A DNA stretch of 64,000 nt from Takakia lepidozioides (taxonomy: Eukaryota > Streptophyta > Takakiopsida > Takakiales > Takakiaceae). The notes under the pieces are model-generated. The model was not told where the DNA came from. It saw only the letters and a list, made by a program, of their open reading frames with translations, and ran no database searches. Positions 55,601-64,000 of this stretch are shown in pieces; the stretch's first letter is position 1; every line of letters starts with the position of its first letter. Location of the stretch: positions 54,668,221-54,732,220 of the forward strand of contig CM060731.1 of the NCBI GenBank assembly GCA_030704615.1, given 5' to 3'. A program made the translations under genes and the position numbers.

Positions 55601-58344
55601 GCCAGTCTAGGACTTAGCCATTTTCGGACTTATGAAATTCGGCGCCATTTTCCCTAACAACCACATGAGGCTCTAAATCCTGAAAGCAAGGACTTGAAAG
55701 AAAGACAGCACGTATGTACCTGTACAGAAGGCGCATTGCTGCTTTTGTCCGCGTCTTGCTGGTCGGTGAACTAGGGCTCCGGCGAGCATTGCTATCTCCC
55801 GAAAGAATAGGTTTGGTTTTGTAGAGCAGAAAGTACCTCGGTCACATAGTCACGTAGGCCTCTGCTACAGGAGATATCTCCATCTGAAACTGATGTTGCT
55901 GTGTGTCCAGCTTGTTCGTGCGCATTCGTCGTCAATGTGGAGATTTTCTCCATCAGATCGCTTTCCTGAAAAAATACATGAATCCACCGCCTACTAGAGT
56001 AGAAGCCCAAACGAAGCAAGGGGGAAGTACCTAAAACCACCATTGTCATGAGGGTCATCACATGCGAATGTGGGGCAGAGAGTTGTCCGGTTTGGGGAAG
56101 CTCCACATGTCCCTGGTACTTGGGAACCATTCCAGATTTGGAGCCCACCGGGTCTGTCCAACCACCCAGCATATTCGTAAGCGCCAAACACCAAAAAAGG
56201 AGTTCTTGCCACCACAATTGGTTAAGAATGTATCACCTTTTGTTGCATCTACACAGGATGTGGCTAGATGATGATGAGCTTCTCCAATGTCATCGTGGCT
56301 TCAGAGCGCGAGAGTAGTGCTTCCCCACCTCCACAGAAAGTCGGCACCAGGGCGGATAGCTATGGCCACGTACTTTACCATCCGCGACTTGTACTTTATG
56401 CGGGCCCTCACCTCCGCAGCTTTGACATACGATTCGAGTGCCGGGAGGGTGGATTCTTCTCCTCTGACTCCATGTAGAACCTCCGCGCATGTGCCAAATC
56501 TTGCTTTATTTTCGTCTGTCAACGAATGCGCACATAAGATTAGAGATTCCTGCTCAACACAATTACTTTATTGGGGGGAGGAGAGACAATTAGCTCAACA
56601 AAACTGTCAGAGCTTTACCCGAAAATAGTTCCACCATGGCGTTGGACGCTCAGCCCTATACCAGGTTCTGTCTGCCTTGCCTCCGACTTGCGCAGGAGGC
56701 GACACTGAGGGAATTGGAAAAATCTTGCACCCCCTGCTTCCGACATCCTTCACTCGGAAGAGCATATGGGACAAGTTGGTGGCAATGAAGGCATTCTCAG
56801 TCACCCTGCAGTGCCACATTTCCATCAAACAATACTGAAATGGGAATTTTCATCATATATGAGGATCGCAATGAAAGACTTCAAATTCAAAGTCCAAAAG
56901 CGAGAGGCGTTGTAACTTACGAGTTGATGTCCGCCATTGCAGCTTTGAGAAAGAGCGATCTTTGGGCCCAGCAACCTTCAGCACAACACAATCCACGGCG
57001 AAATGCCAATCGAGGTCATTGGGGTGGCTTGGGCAATGTGCTCCATCCATGCCAGGAGGCGATGATTGTCGTCCCACACGTAGAACATCTTACCGGACAA
57101 GTGCTGGAAAAGAGGATCACTAGCAATCGATCTCTTGAACTCCTCATTTCGCGTTTGCCAATGGGGACCCCATTTGTCCACCTCATCGGAAGTGTGGGCA
57201 CGGGAAGCTCCGTGTCGTTTCTCAATGGAAACGTAAAACGCGGCAGACCCCATTCGATATCCATCCCGGAAAGAGAATTTCAGCTTGTCGATATCGCCTG
57301 GGAGGGCAAGTCTCACCACCTGCAATGACACCAAGCGGCAAAGGGGAATTCGAAGCTTGGCCGGGTACACCATGCCCCCCAGCACCCTGCCAATGTTGTT
57401 GGGGTTGCCTCCAACATCTTGGCAGCGGCCAACTTCATATCCGCCTCAGACATGACGTCTGCTGTAGAGGGGTTTTCCGGCAGCCCACCAGGACCGCCAA
57501 ATCCAGCTGGATGCTCCGGGTTTGGGGCCTGGGATGTCGGGAGGATGTCATCTGGTCAGAAGCTCCCTGTTGTCCTCCTCAACAGGGTCAGCCACCTGCG
57601 AAACCACCTCCAGCACTCTCCCCGTCTCTACTGCCCTCTCCCTGGCTTCACCTCGAACTTGCACAATCCGTGCTCTTTCTGGTGTTCTTTCTCTCTCCTC
57701 CACTCTCCACCGTATGGGTAATTGCAGGGGCTGTTCTTGCCCGCGATGGTCTAACCGGTGTGTTACTGCTCTTTGTGGTGTCTTGGAGGGCCACCGTCTC
57801 TGTGCGTCCCGCTTACATTCGCATCTGTCATTTGGGCACCCCTGGCCTCTTCAGTGGCCTTTTCTCTTTCCTCCTGGCTAGCATTCTGTCTCGTCTGTTC
57901 TTTTGCCTTCTCTTTTGCCCTCTCACGGGCTTTCTGTTTCTTACTAGGGCTAGCAGCAGGGGAGCCCTCCAGACGACCACTTTGATTGAGGCGAACTGAC
58001 ACCCTCGCGCGCACTGCTCACTCCCCCTCCGCAGCCTGTGACGGCTCTCTCGCCGGGGATTGCATGTGCTTAGCTTTTTTCTTTTCTTTGCGTGGGGGCC
58101 CTACTGCATGTGCATCAACAACCTCCATTGCCGGATCTGCTGTCCTCATGTCCTCACGCCCTTCACCTGCCATGCCGCCTGCACCAACCTCCCCAATGCC
58201 TATTCTGTCGTACTCTCATTGCAAGTCCTCCCGTCCACCACCAAAAGGTTTAAGTTTGCCCTCTCGCCCCAAGTTGGGCGACTCAAACATGCGATGAGTT
58301 GGAGCTGTCGATGATACCACCAGCGTGTCGGACTCGTCGTCACT
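52680..58344 (-). CDS. ParB-like / DNA-methyltransferase-like fusion gene, Element C copy (damaged)
   Basis: This is the copy closest to Element A, with shared intron positions. Exons placed (minus): 58,344 to about 57,000, about 56,830-56,610, about 56,520-56,300, others in 56,220-55,800, about 55,790-55,721, about 54,930-53,832, 53743-53479, 53394-53196 and 53065-52680; the first exon is not identified. ParB-like part: IPLCRLVSLQVVRLALPGD, FSFRDGYRMGSAAFYVS, SGKMFYVWDDNHRLLAW (Gly to Asp in the box). Methyltransferase-like part: CDMILLDIPDGELLEG, FLDDGGCVVVLATRG, TRSPAFIQTLMETC, RILDFTCGTG, ASMWAGTLSDRHVFAFE. The acidic tail ends EVRWTVPQGEDGIFE as in A. Frameshifts lie near 57,395, 57,060, 54,570 and at a run of eight A (minus T) near 53,003. 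Several coincide with homopolymers, so assembly error is possible. Confidence 0.65.
55100..55665. repeat. Asymmetric palindrome repeats in an intron of the Element C gene
   Basis: About seven sites are centred near 55141.5, 55217.5, 55314.5, 55392.5, 55482.5, 55578.5 and 55643.5. One half is usually CCGAATTTCC while the other is GGAAAATGG, so symmetry is partial. A flanking motif GGACTTAGCC recurs in both orientations. Spacing is 65-97 and irregular. Confidence 0.75.
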
Positions 58345-59130
58345 CTGTCATTCCCAAAAATCGTGAGAACCAACATCGGTGCCAAAACCAGCATCGCAAC
58401 GAGCAGCGCAACCACCATAGCAACAATCGTGTAACAAAAATGAAAACATAACAAGTTTAGGAAGTATGGAGAGCCATGCAAAAACAATGAAAACAAATGC
58501 AAACCATTGCCTGAGAATGACATGCACAAGCAGCCTTCTCCAGAGCTGCCGGATTTGCACACGCATTGCAAACAATCTAAGGTTCACTCAACTATCTAAG
58601 GTTTAATCATCCAGCGAAGCCAGGATGAAGATGCAAAAACAAAACGAGGCAACAAAGCGAAAGCGAAAGCGAAAGCAAAAGCGAAAGCAAAAGCGAAATC
58701 GAACAAAGCGAAAGCAGAAGTGGCTTGCCTGAGAGTACTCGGCTTCAGTTGGCGCGGGTTGTGAGCAAGACACTGGAATCTCCTGCTGAGCTTCAGTTTG
58801 GCCATGCGAGAGATTGGCGTCGTCCGTAGTACAGAGCTTTCAACTTCTGCCAGCGGTCTGGATGTGAGGTCTCTCTCAGGAGAGCCACGCCCTTCAGGAG
58901 CATAAGTCCCAGCCAAAATGGAAAAAGATCTCCGTTTTTGGGGTACATGCCTCAAATAGCATGTTAAGCCAAGATTAGCATCAGATTTAGGGTACGTATC
59001 CAGGAAGCCATGTGTCGTCAGCCCGAATGAAAACAGATGGCGGTGGACATTTACTGCCCAACTGCGCAATTAAATGTCAGATGAAGCCCTCCATGTCGGA
59101 TGAAAATCGACGGAACTCGGCCCGGAATTT
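58345..59130. other. Region upstream of the Element C gene
   Basis: It should contain the missing first exon and promoter. A hexanucleotide microsatellite (GCGAAA/GCAAAA units) occupies 58,654-58,716. No reliable exon could be chosen. Confidence 0.4.
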
Positions 59131-59700
59131 CCAACGTAGAGGTAATTCGGAGCGCTGCAGGATGGAAATCCGGCGCCGGATTTCCATCCTGCAGGTAATT
59201 CGGAGCGCAGCAGGATGGAAATTCAGCGCCGAATTTCCATCCTGCAAGGTAGGGCGGCGCGCGAAATTTCCTCACACAGGTAATTCCGAAGCGGATGGAT
59301 GGAAATCCGGCGCCGGATTTCCATCCGCGCAGGTAGGGCGGCGCGCCAAATTTCCCTCACGCAGGTAATTCGGAGGCGGATGGATGGAAATCCGGCGCCG
59401 GATTTCCATCCGCGCAGGTAGGGCGGCGCGCCAAATTTCCCTCACGCAGGTAATTCAGAAGCGGATGGATGGAAATCCGGCGTCGAATTTCCATCCGCAA
59501 GGTTGGTCGGAGAGCGGATGGATGGAGATCCGGCGCCGAATTTCCATCCTGCAGGTAATTCGAATCCCGGATGGATGGAAATCCGGTGCCGAATTTCCAT
59601 CCAGCAGGTATGTCGGATCGTTAGCGTATGGATATTCAGCGCCGAATTTCCATTCGCCAGGTATTTCGAAGCGTTGAATTACCTTCCTGCAGGTAATTCT
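59131..59700. repeat. Element C palindrome array, part 1
   Basis: Sites have half-sites GGAAATCCGG or GGAAATTCGG, often extended by GGAT outside. Centres are at 59175.5, 59227.5, 59311.5, 59396.5, 59481.5, 59534.5, 59587.5 and 59640.5, with spacing 52, 84, 85, 85, 53, 53 and 53. A decayed site with GGCGCGC lies in each long interval. Confidence 0.9.
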
Positions 59701-59819
59701 GAACGTGTCCGATTGATTTTTCGGAGAAAAACAAACCTAACTGTTTGTTTTGTGGCTGAAGTGCACTTGTAGACACGTTTTTCTTGGAATCCTTGACTGC
59801 TAGAGGCAAATCGGAACAA

Positions 59820-60648
59820 CCTCGGACGGAAATTCGGCGCCGTTTTTCCATTCTGGGAGGTTTTTATGACTTCCTTTGAGGGGGCCCCGATGGAAATTCG
59901 GCACCGAATTTCCATCCGGGGGATGGTCTCTGTCGGAGAGGTGCCGGCCTCTCCGCCGCTCTGTTGGATATTCGGTGCCGAATTTCCGTCCGGGGGTTGA
60001 AATATGACGGCCAGGTGCCGGCCTCTCCCCCCTCCCCGACTGCATTGGAACGGCCCCGGATGGAAATTCGGCGCCGTTTTTCCATTTGGGGATGTTTTTA
60101 TGGCGGCCAGTTTTCGGCCCGACCCCCCGACACGACTTCCTTTGGAGGGGCCCGGATGGAAATTCGGCGCCGAATCTCCATCCAGGGGATAATCTCTGTC
60201 GAACACGTGCCGGCCTCTACGCCCGAGGTGACTTCATCCGGGCGTCCCCTGTTGGATATTCGGTGCCGAATTTCCGTCCGGGGGTTGAAATGTGACGGCC
60301 AGGTGCCGGCCTCTCCCCCCTCCCCGACTGCATCCGAACCGCCCCGGATGGAAATTCGGCGCCGTTTTTCCATCTGGGGATGTTTTTATGGCGGCCAGTT
60401 TTCGGCCTGACCCCCCGACACGACTTCATTTGGGGGGGCCCGGATGGAAATTCGGCGCCGAATCTCCATCCAGGGGATGTTCTCTGTCGCACACGCGCCG
60501 GCCTCTGCGCCCGAGACGACTTCATCCGGGCTTCCCCTGTTGTATATTCGGTGCCGAATTTTCGTCTGGGGGTTGTAATGTGAGGGCCAGATGGCGGCCT
60601 TTCCCCCGAGCCGACTGCATCCGAAAGGCCTCGGATGGAAATTCGACC
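59820..60648. repeat. Element C palindrome array, part 2, 96 bp period
   Basis: Centres are at 59838.5, 59902.5, 59976.5, 60072.5, 60168.5, 60264.5, 60360.5, 60456.5 and 60552.5, i.e. exactly 96 apart from the third onward, with a three-unit higher-order repeat of 288. The next site, expected at about 60,648, is cut in half by the poly-C tract. Half-site GGAAATTCGG or GGATATTCGG; some right halves read CCGTTTTTCC. Confidence 0.9.
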
Positions 60649-60664
60649 CCCCCCCCCCCCCCCC
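60647..60664. repeat. Run of 18 C at the junction of Element C and CACTA sequence
   Basis: The palindrome array stops and CACTA coding sequence starts on either side. It could be a real end-joining junction or a collapsed or mis-assembled join. Confidence 0.8.
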
Positions 60665-61919
60665 AAGTATCCACTGTGGATCAGCTCCAAAATGCGGAGG
60701 AAAACGAGAGGTTCATGGAAACATTTGGCAGCCGTCGCCGGAATGTGTGCCCTACCAAATCCCATGGCATGAAGCGAAGGTCGATCCTTTGGAACCTGCC
60801 ATATTGGAAGGTGGGTATGTCTTCATTGTTTGTTTGTCGGCAGGGCTGATTTCATAGTTGCATGGATACAGTTGTAAGGATCATCACACACGACTTAGAT
60901 TTCAGCCTAATGCAAATTGCATGAAGCAAGTTTGGAGTCGCCTATGTATGGCACATGTAGCAGCAATAAGGTTGTTTCCATGAAAATGTCTGGTTTTTGT
61001 CTCTCAGGATACTGTCTGCAGCATGCAAGGCTAGTTTCTTCCTTTTCCCATTATTAAGATGTTATCTCTTGGCTTTACCATCAAAGTATACCATATTGAT
61101 GGTGGTTCCATGATTGCAGGATTTGTTGATACGGTATACCCTTGATGTTATGCACTGTGAAAAAAAACATTTCTGAAAACATATTGCGCACCATATTGGG
61201 GGAAAAGGACACAGTAAAGAGCAGGAAGGACATGGAGAATGAGGACATACGACCTCACTTATGGTTAAAACCCCACCCCGGAGATGGCAGGAAGTTGGTG
61301 AAGCCGCAGGCTCCTTACGTGTTGAATCAACAGGAAACTACTACCTTCTATGCAACTTTGGGTGCTCTAAAGACACCGACAGGGTATGGTGCTTCATTTA
61401 AGAAGCATATTGCTAAGAACAAGCTTTCACACATGAAGAGTCATGACTACCATCTACTGATGCAACAAGTTCTACCTTTGTGCATTCGAGGTTTGTTGGG
61501 CAAAGGTCCAAGGCTCGCAATCATGAAACTATCTCGTGTATTTCGCGCATTGTGCATGAAAACAGTGGATCCCGAGGAACTACCAGCCCTGAAGGAGGAT
61601 GTGGTTGTAACGCTTTGTTTGTTGGAGAAAGAGTTTCCCCCCTCATTCTTCGATCTCATGACCCACCTTGTGCTACACCTTGTGAATGAATTGGAGGTTT
61701 GTGGTCCTGTTAGTTCGTGTTGGATGTACCCCATCGAGAGGTACATGAAAAATTTGAAGGGATGTGAAGAGCTATGCCCGGCCAGAAGGTTGCATGGCCA
61801 GGAGGTATTCTCTTGATGAGGCTCTTGGCCTCCTCACAAAGTACATGGCTGCATTTCCAGAACTCGTAGAAGGGTCTGGGATTGCAACGAAGAAGAAAGT
61901 GTTGCGGGAGAAGTATTAG
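60665..61919 (+). pseudogene. CACTA (En/Spm) transposase fragment, DUF4218-type C-terminal part
   Basis: There are two exons. 60,665-60,810 contains QLQNAEENERFMETFGS and ends LPYWK|GTGGGT. 61,120 onward reads LLIRYTLDVMHCEKNISENI, RPHLWLKP and LMTHLVLHLVNELEVCGPVS then MYPIERYMKNLKG, the signature of the plant CACTA/DUF4218 region. A one-base frameshift near 61,770 separates this from ARPEGCMA then YSLDEALGLLTKYM, ending at 61,919. The catalytic N-terminal half is missing. It is a truncated remnant joined to Element C at the poly-C run. Confidence 0.85.
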
Positions 61920-63293
61920 AGGGCTTTGGAACTCCAAGGAAACTGTCGGGTGTGTGAGGAATCGGAGGACGTACATGGAATTTCAATTTTCACGATTGAG
62001 GACATTGTGATCTTGGGCATATAGTTGAATGTGTATGAAATGTGTGCATTGAAGTGTGAACAACCCGACTACAAGGCCAGAACCTGCGCCACTTGTCTTA
62101 GGCCATCTCCAAATCACGTTTCGGCGGACAATCCCGTTCCGTTGCCTTGAAATTGCACCGTGGCGGGAAGGGAGTCCATTTGTGTGGCTCTATCACCATG
62201 GCGGGAAGGGGAGCATGTTAAAAAGGAACATCGCCCGGCCACTTCACTCATTTGTTGTTTGCAGCTTCTTCCACCATCTTTCTTACTTAATTCTGATTCT
62301 TGCAATGCTGCCCTTGAGACGGCAATTGCAAGTGACCGGATCCTTTGATCGTCGCTTTCAAAGACACTTACATGTAGCAGATCGCAGACCCCCAAATGCC
62401 TGGAGAGAAAGCCAGACGGCAATCAATGCATGCACGGTTGTTTTGCACTGGTTGGGACGGAGTGGGGTGCAGAGGAGGCGTGCTGTGCCCGAGTTCGCAT
62501 GCCTAGCATCCTGCAGCAGGCGTCTTGTGCACGTTGGGCAGTAGTACCCTCTGCTGTATGATTACCATTTGTGGTACAGACTCACCGGCCTCCCCTGTCC
62601 ACTTGGGTCTTGGGATAGTGACTTATGGAGTTTGTACACAGAGTTGCATGTCGCGCAGGTACACCAAAATCTCCCATGTAACTCTCCTTCCATTTGTCAT
62701 TCATGCTTGCATGTGATCCACGGGGTAATTTCCATGTTCTCCCAGCTGATGTGGGTTCTCAAATTCTCGGTGTGCAGGTGTGTGTGTGAGGACCTAAACC
62801 TGGCATGGTGCGATGGGTGTCGAATGGACCCTTCTCTGCGATGGGAGAACCACTACAGTTGAGTTTGTTTTTGCTGAATCATTTGGCAGAACACTGTGTT
62901 CACTTCTCACACATCATGCGCATTTTCTCCAAGAATGCATGTAAAGCGGAGCCATACACGGCATCATTGCAGTGTGTTTCCTTCGCCTAATTTTGAACGA
63001 AATAAAGTTAACGGATCCATGTCAGTTGTGTGAATCACTACATCTAGTTGTCTGGAGGATTGTAAGTGGTTATTTTGAAACGTCTCAAAGTCGAAAATGC
63101 CATAGTGTCGGATGCACGACACGTGTTCATATTTGAAATCAACAACGGCCGGATCTTCACTACAGATGGGGGGGTGTGTGATCACACTCCCTCCTTGTCC
63201 TTCTTTCCTCCTTTGCATGTCTTGGTCTTCCTCGCTCGTCTTTGTCTTGGTCATGGTCTATGTCCTCGCTCGTCTTCATCTTTGTCATGGTCT
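61920..63293. other. Stretch without a recognisable gene
   Basis: Frames are short and overlap on both strands. The first part probably continues the CACTA 3' region (a plausible frame GNCRVCEESEDVHGISIF runs past the stop). Nothing else can be supported. Confidence 0.45.
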
Positions 63294-63573
63294 ATGTCCA
63301 CGCCTAGTAAGAAGCGCTCGACCGCCGAGGCAGCATCACCTCCTCCGACGGTGCGAAGGAGCCCCCGCCTGGCTCGACTGAATCCGGTACAGATGGCGTC
63401 GGTGCGAGAGGGAGGGCAGAGCGGTGGGCGGTCTTCGAGTTTGGATTTTTGACACAAGCGAGTATAGCATGGGCGACGACGATGAGGTGGAGGACAATTT
63501 GGCGGAAATTGCACCTCCATCTGCAGTGTCTCTCCAAAAGGTGCGCAAACGGCACAAACCCGCTGCGCATGAG
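63294..63573 (+). CDS. Possible first exon of an unknown basic protein
   Basis: It starts ATG at 63,294 with MSTPSKKRSTAEAASPPPTV and RRSPRLARL, a basic nuclear-like leader, then after a one-base shift at a run of five T continues EYSMGDDDEVEDNLAE to a good donor GAG|GTGAGT at 63,573. It is then interrupted by a LINE end. The family is not recognised; the support is composition and the splice site only. Confidence 0.3.
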
Positions 63574-63623
63574 GTGAGTTCTACCCCTACTTGTGTTCAT
63601 GTTTTTTGGGCATTGAGTTCTCC

Positions 63624-64000
63624 TCAAACTGAAACTGGGATGCACATATCCATAAAGTTGTTCAAACAGATCTCGTAGTATAGAGGGCAGTAGAAGAAGA
63701 AGTGTTCTTCGGTTTCAATTTCCTTGCTGCGCCCTATGCAAGCTGGACATAGGTGGTCCTCCCGTTGCAGGTTTTCCCATCTGCCAGTCTCTATCCGTAG
63801 GTTGTGGGAACACACCCTGAACCGCCCCAATGCCCTCAAGAGGGAAGGAGATAAGGGTGCTGAAAGGTAATTTGGTCTCAAGATTCTATCATCGCGGAGC
63901 ACCATGAATGTCTCTCGATAGAAGTGGAGCTTTGTTGTGAGATTGGGTAGCATCCAAGTTCTCTTGACATGTAATTCCATAAGCTCTCTCCAAATGAGTC
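63624..64000 (-). pseudogene. LINE 3' end with zf-RVT-like domain (open at right edge)
   Basis: On the minus strand the frame is open from the window edge and reads RTWMLPNLTTKLHFYRE, LGRFRVCSHNLRIETGRW and HLCPACIGRSKEIETEEHFF then CPLYYEIC, the CxxC...HxxxxC pattern found at the C-terminus of plant LINE reverse transcriptase proteins. It stops at 63,624. Whether it belongs to the same family as the split LINE cannot be tested because they do not overlap. Confidence 0.8.

Larger units (their letters stand above)
52384..60648. mobile_element. Element C: MULE-like element truncated on the right
   Basis: The left end is the same 20-base terminal sequence as the right end of Element A, followed by CATGAGC-type subterminal repeats (to about 52,440), inserted in repeat R. 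It carries a ParB/MTase-like gene on the minus strand and palindrome arrays upstream of it, which is the Element A order reversed without the divergent unknown pair. The last palindrome is cut at a run of 18 C (60,647-60,664), beyond which CACTA sequence begins. No transposase or second end is present. Confidence 0.75.

Noticed and set aside
58596-59069. Frame encoding an alternating Phe-Ala stretch on the minus strand
   Set aside because: It is a hexanucleotide microsatellite read in one frame.
59384-60410. Open frames rich in DGNPAPNFHP-type repeats on both strands
   Set aside because: Same cause as above: translation of the Element C palindrome arrays.
60665-60810. The CACTA fragment as the missing transposase of Element C
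   Set aside because: Its sequence is DUF4218/CACTA type, unrelated to SWIM-MULE transposases, and it begins abruptly after the poly-C run.
1-64000. tRNA or rRNA genes
   Set aside because: No cloverleaf, A/B box pair or rRNA core sequence was noticed on either strand; a covariance-model scan would be needed to exclude short ones.

Overview
This is a transposon-rich stretch of a land-plant nuclear genome. The evidence is a multi-exon homologue of the plant RNA polymerase II CTD phosphatase CPL1 (minus strand, about 25.4-36.8 kb), spliceosomal GT-AG introns, Mutator-like (MULE) and CACTA transposases, LINE fragments, and no bacterial features. The lineage cannot be fixed from sequence alone. 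A seed-free plant would fit the unfamiliar gene families, but that is a guess.

The main object is Element A (3,328-19,243), a MULE-like transposon of about 15.9 kb inserted in a LINE. Its ends carry inverted repeats containing CTATTTCATGAGC, and it is flanked by a 10-11 bp duplication of LINE sequence. The LINE reading frame resumes on the far side of the insertion. From left to right it carries: a SWIM-zinc-finger MULE transposase gene (minus); an array of about 40 palindromes spaced 53 bp apart; a ten-exon gene (plus) joining a ParB-like domain to a beta-class DNA-methyltransferase-like domain; more palindromes; and a divergent pair of paralogous genes of unknown function. Relatives of the transposase and of the ParB/MTase gene occur three more times each. 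Element B (about 42.6-52.2 kb) has both genes in the same divergent arrangement. Element C (52,384 to about 60,648) has an identical terminal repeat, a ParB/MTase gene on the minus strand and its own palindrome arrays; its right end is lost in a poly-C tract. Remnants lie at 1-2.4 kb (transposase) and 39.2-41.3 kb (both).

The palindromes differ between elements: half-site GGAAATGCGG in A, GGAAATTCGG or GGAAATCCGG in C, and an unrelated AAATTGCGTGCG type in the introns of B. Bacterial ParB proteins bind palindromic sites, so the natural hypothesis is that each element encodes a ParB-like/methyltransferase-like protein matched to its own sites. The domain calls rest on motif reading and the matching is inference. 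The copies carry in-frame stops and one-base frameshifts, several near homopolymers, so they are either decaying or contain assembly errors.

Layout: MULE copy 1 (1-2.4 kb); LINE part (3.1-3.3 kb); Element A (3.3-19.2 kb); rest of the LINE (19.2-20.5 kb); AT-rich repeats and unassigned DNA (20.5-25.4 kb); CPL1-like gene (25.4-36.8 kb); unassigned DNA (36.8-39.2 kb); degenerate Element D (39.2-41.3 kb); repeat R and Element B (41.9-52.2 kb); second R copy cut by Element C (52.2-60.6 kb); a CACTA transposase piece (60.7-61.9 kb); unassigned DNA; and a LINE 3' end at the right edge.
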